Source of the DNA: Bacteroidales bacterium
GTDB taxonomy: Bacteria; Bacteroidota; Bacteroidia; Bacteroidales; UBA12481
Direction of reading: 5' to 3'
Assembly: GCA_021160155.1 (NCBI GenBank)
Contig: JAGHDB010000019.1
Coordinates: forward strand, 1 to 5,624
DNA: 5,624 nt
The position numbers and the translations under genes were made by a program. Positions 1 through 5,624 of the stretch are shown piece after piece; within the stretch, counting starts at the first letter, position 1; each line of letters opens with the position of its first letter. The notes beneath the pieces are model-generated. The model did no database searches and had not been told where the DNA came from. It was given only the letters and a program-made list of their open reading frames with translations.

Positions 1-62
1 AATATGAGCTGCTTATACAAGCTTATCATTAATGAAAAGGATTAAATATTTGATATTATTAC
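1..62. other. Short flank left of the unknown gene; possible gene edge
   Basis: No complete gene is present. Two incompatible readings are possible. On the plus strand the frame starting at base 3 reads YELLIQAYH and stops at 30-32 (TAA), which could be the last residues of a convergent gene. On the minus strand an ATG at 29-27 opens MISLYKQLI and runs off the window edge, which could be the next gene of the proS operon, 33 bp after the preceding stop. The fragments are too short to choose. The flank is AT-rich and carries a 10-bp palindrome, TCATTAATGA (26-35). I see no GC-rich hairpin followed by a T-run that would serve as terminator for the minus-strand operon. Confidence 0.3.
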
Positions 63-755
63 TTAGGCACCAACGTCATCCGACCTGAATTGAAATCCCA
101 GCCGTTTGCCGGTTTTAATACGCGAGTCTGAGATGTTTTGTTCAACCTGCGCCAGATTGATCATTTTTACCGCATCATACGGAGGAACTAACAGGTCAAA
201 ATCGAGCGCATATTGAACGGCGGTTTGAATAATTTTGGTTGTTGTCTGCTGGTTAAATGTTTTGGATCCCAGGGTAGTAAAATTAAAGCCGCTTTGTCGT
301 TTGCCTTGCACAAAAAAATGGTTGTTTTTGTTGATGAAGATTCTTGCAATCAGGTATCCGAGGTCTTCCATTCTTCGGTATTTTAACGAATCCGCCAGGA
401 AGTTATAAATTGAGATTATTCCGGAATATCCTGCGGAGAAATCATTCTTTATATAGGCTGTTTTCCAGATTTCATGTTGACGGTCAAATTGAAAAATGTT
501 GGAGTGCATGTCGAAAACAAGAATGTCTCCGGCAACTTTCAGATCCACATTGAATTCACTCTTTTCCTGATATACCAGACGAATTCGCGGGTCATTTGCT
601 TCAAGCTCCAAATTGATTCTTTCGGTAAATTGTTGTAAAGTAGCACAGATCATGCGGAATGCCTGACGGGTATTGTCATAAACCTGTTGTTTGATCAGAG
701 ATTTACCCGTAAGGGTTTGCAGGATTTTTTTTTCAGGATCTGTTTTTTTGGGCAT
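63..755 (-). CDS. Conserved-looking hypothetical protein downstream of proS
   Basis: This 230-residue protein is not one I can name or assign to a family. It has no signal peptide and no long hydrophobic segment, so it is probably cytosolic. The N-terminus is lysine-rich (K3, K4, K9, K10). A likely helical stretch follows (about residues 10-52), then an alternating, probably beta-rich part (about 57-105, including VAGDILVFDMHSNIFQF), and a mixed region to about 200. The C-terminal tail is polar and Arg/Lys-bearing, ending FQFRSDDVGA. The ATG at 755-753 lies 11 bp after the proS stop, so co-transcription and perhaps translational coupling with proS are likely; there is no Shine-Dalgarno. The stop is TAA at 65-63. 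The first eleven codons contain an A7 and an A9 run on the coding strand, which are slippage-prone. The long open frame, the operon position and a composition normal for a globular protein support a real gene; the function is unknown. Confidence 0.85.
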   Translation of the reverse strand: MPKKTDPEKKILQTLTGKSLIKQQVYDNTRQAFRMICATLQQFTERINLELEANDPRIRLVYQEKSEFNVDLKVAGDILVFDMHSNIFQFDRQHEIWKTAYIKNDFSAGYSGIISIYNFLADSLKYRRMEDLGYLIARIFINKNNHFFVQGKRQSGFNFTTLGSKTFNQQTTTKIIQTAVQYALDFDLLVPPYDAVKMINLAQVEQNISDSRIKTGKRLGFQFRSDDVGA

Positions 756-766
756 GACGAATTGAA

Positions 767-2239
767 TTAATAGGCTCTGGCAAAAATAACTTTTTGATTT
801 GCAGGTTTGCCACTGAAGATACAGGTGCCGGTTTGATCTGTATTTTCAAGTGGTATCAAACGAATGGTAGCTTTTGTTTTCTCCTTTATCAACCGTTCGG
901 TTTCAGGATCTCCATCCCAAAAGGCTGAAACGAAACCACCCTTTTCAATCAATGCGGTAAACTCATCCCATGAATGAGCCTCAAAAGTGTGTGATTCTCT
1001 AAATAGGAGCGCCTTCTCATAAATACGTTTTTGAATATCCTCCAGTAAAAACTGAACATGTTCTACTATTGAAGTAACCGGATGAGACTTTTTTTCAAGT
1101 GTGTCTCTTCTTACCACTTCAATAGTGTTGTTGGTCAAGTCTCTCGGACCAATAGCCAGGCGAACAGGTACTCCTTTAAGTTCATATTCGGCAAATTTCC
1201 ATCCCGGTTTCTGAGTATCCCGGTCATCTACCTTAACCTCAATTTGGTGTTCAAGCAGAGTGTCTTTGATCTGATGAGCTTTTTCAACAGTGCTCCGGTA
1301 TTCTTCTTCAGATTTATAGATCGGAATGATCACTACCTGGACAGGTGCCAGTCGGGGTGGCAGAACCAGCCCTTTATCGTCACTGTGCGCCATGATCAAA
1401 GCACCCATTAAACGGGTGGATACTCCCCAGGAAGTAGCCCATACAAACTCTTGTTTACCTGATTTAGAGGTGAATTTCACATCGAATGCCCTGGCGAAAT
1501 TCTGTCCTAGAAAATGGGAAGTGCCTGCTTGTAATGCTTTCCCGTCTTGCATCAGTGCTTCAATACAATAAGTATTCACCGCACCGGCAAATTTCTCTGA
1601 TTCCGATTTTATTCCTTTAATTACCGGGATAGCCAGATATTTTTCCGCAAAGGTGGTATACACATCCAGGATTTTCATGGTTTCCTCAATTGCTTCTTCG
1701 CGTGTAGCATGAGCGGTATGACCTTCCTGCCAGAGAAATTCTGCCGTACGAAGGAATAACCGTGTACGCATCTCCCAGCGTACTACATTAGCCCATTGGT
1801 TGATCAGCAGAGGCAGGTCACGGTAAGATTGGACCCAATTCCGATAGGTGTTCCAGATAATGGTTTCGGAAGTTGGGCGAACTATAAGTTCTTCCTCAAG
1901 TTTTGCATCGGGATCAACTACCAGACCCTCCCCTTCGGGATTCTGTTTCAGACGGTAATGAGTGACTACCGCACACTCTTTTGCAAATCCTTCTACATGC
2001 TCTGCTTCACGACTGAAAAAGGACTTCGGAATGAAAACGGGAAAGTAGGCATTGACATGACCGGTTGCCTTGAACATCTTATCCAACTGCGATTGAATCT
2101 TTTCCCAGATGGCAAATCCGTAAGGTTTAATGACCATGCACCCTCTGACTGCTGAATTCTCAGCCAGATCCGCCTTAATCACAAGATCATTATACCATTG
2201 TGCGTAATTCTCACTTCTGGATGTCAAAACCTTTGCCAT
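767..2239 (-). CDS. proS: Prolyl-tRNA synthetase, archaeal/eukaryote-type (short form)
   Basis: This class II synthetase charges tRNA-Pro with proline in the cytosol. The 490-residue length fits the short form without the bacterial editing insertion. Visible parts, in order: motif 1 region about 31-50 ([15 protein letters not shown]); the TxE loop RPTSE at 121-125; motif 2 with RWE at 154-156 and [14 protein letters not shown] at 164-177; motif 3 about 272-299 ([19 protein letters not shown], with Arg276); an anticodon-binding domain from about 300 to 405; and the extra C-terminal domain ending in FARAY, whose terminal Tyr is characteristic of this form. In zinc-binding relatives the C-terminal domain carries four cysteines; here only Cys473 is left. 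The frame stays open for 17 more codons to an ATG at 2290, but that start lies inside a candidate promoter and its residues do not look like family sequence. The [20 protein letters not shown] start at 2239 is therefore preferred. There is no Shine-Dalgarno. It is the first gene of a probable two-gene minus-strand operon. Confidence 0.97.
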   Translation of the reverse strand: MAKVLTSRSENYAQWYNDLVIKADLAENSAVRGCMVIKPYGFAIWEKIQSQLDKMFKATGHVNAYFPVFIPKSFFSREAEHVEGFAKECAVVTHYRLKQNPEGEGLVVDPDAKLEEELIVRPTSETIIWNTYRNWVQSYRDLPLLINQWANVVRWEMRTRLFLRTAEFLWQEGHTAHATREEAIEETMKILDVYTTFAEKYLAIPVIKGIKSESEKFAGAVNTYCIEALMQDGKALQAGTSHFLGQNFARAFDVKFTSKSGKQEFVWATSWGVSTRLMGALIMAHSDDKGLVLPPRLAPVQVVIIPIYKSEEEYRSTVEKAHQIKDTLLEHQIEVKVDDRDTQKPGWKFAEYELKGVPVRLAIGPRDLTNNTIEVVRRDTLEKKSHPVTSIVEHVQFLLEDIQKRIYEKALLFRESHTFEAHSWDEFTALIEKGGFVSAFWDGDPETERLIKEKTKATIRLIPLENTDQTGTCIFSGKPANQKVIFARAY

Positions 2240-2287
2240 AATAAAGTGGTTTGGTATAGTATTTGCTTCTCTATAAATGAAAGGATA

Positions 2288-2319
2288 CAAAGTAAGAAAA
2301 TAATATCCTATATTTAAAA
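2288..2319 (-). promoter_or_regulatory. Candidate proS promoter (Bacteroidota-type)
   Basis: Read on the minus strand, TTACTTTG (2295-2288) matches five of six fixed bases of the Bacteroidota -7 element TAnnTTTG. TTTT (2319-2316), 20 bp upstream, resembles the -33 element TTTG. Transcription would start near 2281, leaving a leader of about 40 nt before the proS ATG at 2239. The position supports that ATG over the upstream in-frame ATG at 2290. This is a motif match by eye only; chance AT-rich matches are common. Confidence 0.35.
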
Positions 2320-2325
2320 CGAATT

Positions 2326-2332
2326 AGGAGGT
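2326..2332 (+). promoter_or_regulatory. Strong Shine-Dalgarno before the repeat lipoprotein
   Basis: AGGAGGT lies seven bases upstream of the ATG at 2340, a near-perfect complement to the 16S rRNA 3' end with good spacing. It fixes the start of the lipoprotein gene. The other starts in this window (proS, the unknown gene, the OmpP1 gene) have AT-rich leaders with no such motif, as is usual in Bacteroidota. A weak -7-like TATATTTA at 2309-2316 could place transcription start just upstream, but I see no good partner -33 element. Confidence 0.75.
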
Positions 2333-2339
2333 CAACACA

Positions 2340-3719
2340 ATGAAAGCAGCGTTATTAAGATTGGTACCAATCCTCTTCCTGGCAAGCTCTTGCACAACAG
2401 GATTCTACCTCGCCGGGGGATATGATGATGACATCTATTATGACCCGTCGGATCATCCGGTAGTAGTGCAAAAACAGGTTGAGAAAGTGCAGCCTGAAGT
2501 GGCTCCTGTCCATGATAGGGGAGTAGTAGATACACTCCGGCAGGAGGAGAATAATCAAAGGGAATATGTGTTGGTTGACTCCCTGTCAGAAGAATATGTT
2601 GATGAAAACGGTAACACCGTGATTAATAACAGCTATTTTTATGAACCGGATGATGAGATGGAATATACCAACAGGATAAACCGGTTTGATCGTCCGTTTT
2701 CCGGTCTGGGATATTTTGATACATGGGGATATGATCCTTATTACAGCTGGTATTCGCCCGGCTGGTCCATGGGTTTTTATTCTCCCTGGTACAGTTCATG
2801 GTATTCGCCCGGCTGGTCTATGGGTTTTTATTCTCCCTGGTACAGTTCATGGTATTCGCCCGGCTGGTCTATGGGTTTTTACTCTCCCTGGTACAATTCG
2901 TGGTATTCACCATGGTATAACCCTTATTATTCATGGTACTATAATGATTACGGATATTCATGGTCGGGCATGAATAATTTTAGAAACAGAGACAATTATT
3001 TCTATGGACATAGAAATTCACGTATTACGGATGGGGCTTATGGTGGGGCCTCTTCAGGAGGTGGTATGGGGAATTCAGGTACCCTATACTCAACTCGTGG
3101 TAGTGTGGCAGGTTCTTCCTCCTCTGCCGGCCAGGTAAAATCGGGTAAAGAGATCATTCAAAGACGTCAGGTGGCAGCAGTTTCTGAAGGACAAAGCGTA
3201 AAACCCAAACGACAAAGCGACCTGCAGAATACACGTTCTTCAGGATCAACCAATCTGCCCACACGATCTTCCCGTACTACTGTACGGCCACCAGTCAGTA
3301 GATCTTATTCCCCCCCTAAATATATTACCCGGGTAAGTCCTCGTTCATCATCATCTTCAAGGTCAACATATATAAGACCGAGAACATCCACTTCGCAACG
3401 ATCCGGTTCAATTCAACGATCGGTACGAAGTAGCAGCGGAAGTCAATCGATCAGGAGTACTTCAAGGTCAATTAATACAGGTACGATACGCAGAAGCAGC
3501 ACTTCTTCGGGAAGAATATACCGGAGCACTGCTCCGGTCAGATATTCAGGTAGTTCCGGACGTTCTTCAGGATGGAGCACCGGCTCTTCGGGATATAGAA
3601 GCAGCTCGTCAGGTTTCAGAAGCAGTTCTTCAGTGAGCCGAAGCTCCGGAAGTGTCAGCCACTCTTCTGGCGGAAGCCGTTCAAGCGGTGGGGGATCACG
3701 CTCGGGCGGCCGGAAATAG
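2340..3719 (+). CDS. Predicted lipoprotein with aromatic repeats and Ser/Arg-rich tail
   Basis: This 459-residue protein has a lipoprotein-type signal: a short basic start, a hydrophobic stretch LVPILFLASS and Cys18 (LASSC, an imperfect lipobox with Ala at -3). The mature part has three zones. Residues 28-110 are acidic, with 22 Asp/Glu against 5 Lys/Arg. Residues about 115-225 are rich in Trp, Tyr, Pro, Gly and Ser and hold three 17-residue tandem repeats of SWYSPGWSMGFYSPWYS (136-186), then a degenerate continuation SWYSPWYNPYYSWYYNDYGY. Residues about 230-459 are low complexity; in 291-459 I count 62 Ser, 28 Arg and 2 Lys against one acidic residue, ending SGGGSRSGGRK. No enzymatic motif is visible. 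From memory, similar WY-rich proteins in Bacteroides have been annotated, probably wrongly, as vitellogenin precursor and sit beside FadL-type barrels; I cannot verify this. The OmpP1 gene follows after 87 bp, so an envelope role is likely. The start is fixed by an AGGAGGT site. Gene certain, lipidation probable, function unknown. Confidence 0.9.
   Translation: MKAALLRLVPILFLASSCTTGFYLAGGYDDDIYYDPSDHPVVVQKQVEKVQPEVAPVHDRGVVDTLRQEENNQREYVLVDSLSEEYVDENGNTVINNSYFYEPDDEMEYTNRINRFDRPFSGLGYFDTWGYDPYYSWYSPGWSMGFYSPWYSSWYSPGWSMGFYSPWYSSWYSPGWSMGFYSPWYNSWYSPWYNPYYSWYYNDYGYSWSGMNNFRNRDNYFYGHRNSRITDGAYGGASSGGGMGNSGTLYSTRGSVAGSSSSAGQVKSGKEIIQRRQVAAVSEGQSVKPKRQSDLQNTRSSGSTNLPTRSSRTTVRPPVSRSYSPPKYITRVSPRSSSSSRSTYIRPRTSTSQRSGSIQRSVRSSSGSQSIRSTSRSINTGTIRRSSTSSGRIYRSTAPVRYSGSSGRSSGWSTGSSGYRSSSSGFRSSSSVSRSSGSVSHSSGGSRSSGGGSRSGGRK
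2745..2897 (+). repeat. Three tandem 51-bp repeats inside the lipoprotein gene
   Basis: The copies are 2745-2795, 2796-2846 and 2847-2897, each encoding 17 residues (136-152, 153-169, 170-186). Copies 2 and 3 differ at two of 51 positions: one silent TAT/TAC, and one AGT to AAT giving Ser to Asn at the last residue. Copies 1 and 2 differ only in the first codon (AGC/TCA, both Ser) and one silent TCC/TCT. A degenerate partial copy follows from 2898. The near-identity at DNA level shows recent duplication or homogenisation. The unit is a multiple of three, so copy-number change keeps the reading frame. Confidence 0.97.
3520..3538. repeat. Perfect 8-bp inverted repeat within the lipoprotein tail
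   Basis: ACCGGAGC (3520-3527) and GCTCCGGT (3531-3538) are exact reverse complements around a three-base ACT loop. In RNA this would be a compact GC-rich hairpin within the coding region for YRSTAPVR. There is no T-run after it, so it is not an intrinsic terminator. It may slow translation, affect mRNA decay, or simply reflect Arg/Ser codon composition. Confidence 0.6.
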
Positions 3720-3806
3720 TCCTTTGAAATTCAATCAAAACCAGATCTGGATTATCGGTTTGGTTATATGATTCTTATATCAACTTATGAATAAAATTTT
3801 CCGATC
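3720..3806. other. Intergenic leader between lipoprotein and OmpP1 genes
   Basis: These 87 bp hold a perfect palindrome CCAGATCTGG (3741-3750), and a weak overlapping stem AAACC (3738-3742) with GGTTT (3757-3761). No T-run follows either, so I see no convincing terminator and read-through from the lipoprotein gene is plausible. A TTTG at 3759-3762 could be a -33 element, but no good TAnnTTTG partner is found at the expected distance. A mini-ORF of seven codons (3787-3810, MNKIFRS) ends on the OmpP1 start codon. Confidence 0.45.
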
Positions 3807-5237
3807 ATGAATAAAAACATCTTTCTTATCAGTACGTTTCTGTTAGCCACTTTGAGTTTGTCAGCTCAAAATGAACAGGACGCGTTACGCTACAGTTTTC
3901 TTCAAACGGGTGGTACAGCAAGGTCAATGAGTATGGGAGGAGCCTTTGGTGCACTCGGAGGAGATTTTTCCTCATTAAGTATCAATCCGGCCGGACTGGG
4001 TATCTTTCGAAAAGGCACGTTTTCCTTTTCTCCGGAGTTTCAATCATCCTATGCCACAGCTCATTTTCTGGGATCAAAAAATACAGATAGTCGCTACCGC
4101 ATTGCATTTGGACAATTCGGAGTTGTAATCCCTTTGAGTTTTAATAATGAGGGTGGATTAAAAGGATTGAATTTTGCCATAGGGTATAATAAACTGCGTG
4201 ATTTTAATCAGAATGTTACTATGCAGGGAGTGAATCATACCAGTTCACTTGTGGATGAATTTGTTTATTCAGCCAATACAAAAAGTTCCCTGGATCCTTT
4301 TTCTGAAGGTTTGGCATGGGAGACCTGGCTGATTGATACTCTTTCAGGAGGAACAGAGTATTATTCGGATTTCACCGGCTCTGATTACGGCCAGATTCAA
4401 CGGCGCACCATTTCAAAGAAAGGTCAGGTTGGAGAATATGTCATTGGATTAAGTGCCAATTTGAACCAGAAATTCTTTATGGGTGCATCACTTGGAATAC
4501 AAAAGGCTTCCTATACTGAGGTTTGGGAACATACTGAATTGGATCCTGATGATGTAATCAACTTTTTCCAGGGTTTTTCCTTTCGCAACCAACTTGAGAC
4601 TACGGGTACCGGACTGAACCTGAAAGTGGGATTTTTAGCTAAACCTTTTGAGTTCATCAGAATAGCAGGAGCACTGCATACCCCGACTTTTTATAATTTC
4701 AATGATACTTTCACTGCTTCTATGTCAACTGATCTTGCTGATGGCCAGGATACGCATACCTGGGATAATTACGGAGAATTTAATTACGAAATTACAACCC
4801 CTTTCAGAGCAGTGGGTAGTGTGGCTGTAGTATTGAAAAAAATCGGTCTGGTAAGTCTGGATTATGAATATGTGGATTATTCACAAGCCCGCTTAAGAGG
4901 CACTGATTACGATTTCTTTGATGAGAATCAGGCTGTCTCCACTCGTTATCGTCCTGCCAGTAACATTAGAATCGGAGCTGAATACCGGATGATGAACCTC
5001 TTTTTCAGGGGTGGCTATGCATTTTACCAGAGTCCGTATGTTTCAGGCGAACCTAACCATCCCTATAATCTGTCTGTTATTTCAGCAGGGATGGGTTATC
5101 GTGACTCCAATTTCTTTTTCGATGCGGGAATATCCAGAGGTGCTTCCGAGATGAAATATTTTCTTTATGCCGATAATTCAGCTGACCTGAAAAACATTCA
5201 ATCCCGGTTTACCATGACTCTGGGAATCAGATTCTAA
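3807..5237 (+). CDS. OmpP1/FadL-family outer-membrane barrel protein
   Basis: This 476-residue protein has a clear Sec signal peptide (MNKNIFLISTFLLATLSLSA, cleavage likely after Ala20 before QNEQ). Next comes the N-terminal signature of OmpP1/FadL/TodX transporters: ARSMSMGGAFGALGGDFSSLSINPAGLGIF (about 38-67, with the NPAGL core at 60-64). The rest shows alternating amphipathic strands with aromatic girdles, as in a beta-barrel, and ends in the aromatic-terminal strand FTMTLGIRF recognised by the BAM machinery. FadL-family barrels import hydrophobic molecules through the outer membrane. Bacteroidota homologues are often labelled hemin receptor without proof, and PorV of the type IX secretion system also belongs to this fold, so the substrate cannot be called. 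The ATG at 3807 fits the signal peptide; there is no Shine-Dalgarno. The gene lies 87 bp after the lipoprotein gene on the same strand, and its TAA overlaps the stop of the convergent wbqC-like gene. Confidence 0.93.
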   Translation: MNKNIFLISTFLLATLSLSAQNEQDALRYSFLQTGGTARSMSMGGAFGALGGDFSSLSINPAGLGIFRKGTFSFSPEFQSSYATAHFLGSKNTDSRYRIAFGQFGVVIPLSFNNEGGLKGLNFAIGYNKLRDFNQNVTMQGVNHTSSLVDEFVYSANTKSSLDPFSEGLAWETWLIDTLSGGTEYYSDFTGSDYGQIQRRTISKKGQVGEYVIGLSANLNQKFFMGASLGIQKASYTEVWEHTELDPDDVINFFQGFSFRNQLETTGTGLNLKVGFLAKPFEFIRIAGALHTPTFYNFNDTFTASMSTDLADGQDTHTWDNYGEFNYEITTPFRAVGSVAVVLKKIGLVSLDYEYVDYSQARLRGTDYDFFDENQAVSTRYRPASNIRIGAEYRMMNLFFRGGYAFYQSPYVSGEPNHPYNLSVISAGMGYRDSNFFFDAGISRGASEMKYFLYADNSADLKNIQSRFTMTLGIRF

Positions 5238-5624
5238 TTGTGGCATTTCTGTAAATAACCCAGTGTATCCGGTCCGGTACAAAAAATAAGGTCGAGAATA
5301 CTTAAATCCGGAATAAACGGGATACGATCTTCAAATACCTGTACATAAGGATGAGGGTGAAACATGGAGTGGGGTGTCCGGCTTTTCGGATGAATGAGAT
5401 TACGGTAGTCATCCACATCCGGTGATCCTGTCGGATAAAAACGATCACTGATTTTTATCTCCGACGATATGCCGATTACCTCCATTATTCGTTCTGTGAT
5501 CGCTATATCAAGATCAAAAAGAGAGTGGTATTCATTTTGCCAGAATACGCTGAATTCATCTATATAAAACTCATAAAAGGGAGCTTTGCTGTAGGCCGCT
5601 TCAATGGCTTTATTATGTCTTTTC
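5234..5624 (-). CDS. WbqC-family protein, C-terminal part (cut by window edge)
   Basis: The frame is open from the window edge (last full codon at 5623-5621) to a TAG at 5236-5234, giving the last 129 residues. An internal Met at 5485 is not the start, because the upstream residues continue family-like sequence (KRHNKAIEAAYSKAPFYEFY). Features typical of WbqC proteins as I remember them are HNKAIEAAY near the fragment start, the DDYRNLIHPK segment (fragment residues 71-80), PYVQVFEDRIPFIPDLSILDLIFCTGP (92-118) and a short tail after LGYLQ. Full-length Bacteroidota members are about 200 residues, so roughly the first third is missing. The family is named after a gene of a lipopolysaccharide O-antigen locus and its biochemical role is not established. 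In Bacteroidales it often follows signal peptidase gene lepB; that neighbour would be outside this window. The 3' end overlaps the OmpP1 gene by 4 bp. Confidence 0.88.
   Translation of the reverse strand, partial: KRHNKAIEAAYSKAPFYEFYIDEFSVFWQNEYHSLFDLDIAITERIMEVIGISSEIKISDRFYPTGSPDVDDYRNLIHPKSRTPHSMFHPHPYVQVFEDRIPFIPDLSILDLIFCTGPDTLGYLQKCHN

Noticed and set aside
344..553. 69-codon plus-strand ORF inside the unknown gene
   Set aside because: It is antisense to a longer frame that is linked to proS, and has no start signal.
1082..2155. Plus-strand ORFs antisense to proS (1082-1411, 1326-1571, 1796-2155)
   Set aside because: They lie wholly inside a well-conserved synthetase gene, have no start signals and do not resemble known proteins.
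2240..2290. 17-codon N-terminal extension of proS from the ATG at 2290
   Set aside because: The residues do not look like the ProRS N-terminus, and the ATG falls in the candidate -7 element. The start at 2239 gives the normal family N-terminus.
2332..2558. Two 67-codon minus-strand ORFs over the lipoprotein start
   Set aside because: Both overlap the signal-peptide region of the lipoprotein gene on the other strand and lack start signals.
2686..2973. 95-codon plus-strand ORF in another frame over the lipoprotein repeats
   Set aside because: It only shadows the repeat: a 51-bp unit is divisible by three, so alternative frames also stay open and look repetitive. It has no ribosome site, and the main frame has a signal peptide and start context.
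3741..3750. CCAGATCTGG palindrome as an operator
   Set aside because: A 10-bp palindrome can occur by chance, and no second copy or promoter overlap supports an operator; it is noted only in the intergenic entry.
5195..5233. Possible WbqC terminator (TCCC/GGGA stem before GTTTTT on the minus strand)
   Set aside because: The stem is only four pairs with a long loop, and lies in conserved barrel coding sequence.
5250..5285. Possible terminator from CCGGTCCGG and the adjacent AAAAAA after the OmpP1 stop
   Set aside because: The two CCGG halves are one base apart, too close for a loop. The A-run follows on the plus strand, and on the minus strand its T-run precedes the repeat, so neither direction fits an intrinsic terminator. 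The bases code for TGPDT of WbqC.

Overview
The window looks like chromosomal DNA from a member of the Bacteroidota, probably Bacteroidales or a close relative. Four things point there: a short, archaeal/eukaryote-type prolyl-tRNA synthetase with the zinc-less C-terminal domain I associate with this phylum; an OmpP1/FadL-type outer-membrane barrel; a WbqC-family protein; and translation starts that, with one exception, lack a Shine-Dalgarno sequence. There is no rRNA, tRNA, insertion sequence, integrase, CRISPR array or phage gene. This is mostly ordinary housekeeping and cell-envelope DNA, densely coding, with one fast-evolving low-complexity gene.

Left part, minus strand (63-2239): proS (767-2239) is followed after 11 bp by a conserved-looking cytosolic protein of unknown function (63-755). 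The two are probably one transcript, starting from a candidate Bacteroidota-type promoter at about 2288-2319. Bases 1-62 hold no complete gene.

Middle, plus strand (2340-5237): this pair diverges from proS across a 100-bp intergenic region. The first gene (2340-3719) encodes a predicted lipoprotein with an acidic N-terminal region, an aromatic Trp/Tyr/Pro/Gly/Ser region with three near-identical 17-residue tandem repeats, and a long Ser/Arg/Gly-rich basic tail. It has a near-perfect Shine-Dalgarno, unusual for this phylum. After 87 bp without a clear terminator comes an OmpP1/FadL-family barrel gene (3807-5237). Its start is preceded by a 7-codon mini-ORF that begins with the same ten bases and ends on the start codon. 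The pair probably acts at the outer membrane, but no joint function can be proved from sequence.

Right end, minus strand (5234-5624): the C-terminal 129 residues of a WbqC-family protein. It converges on the barrel gene so tightly that the two stop codons overlap, leaving no intergenic terminator.

The items most worth following up are the aromatic/arginine lipoprotein with its recent 51-bp tandem duplications, its pairing with the barrel, and the unnamed gene behind proS with A7 and A9 tracts in its first eleven codons.
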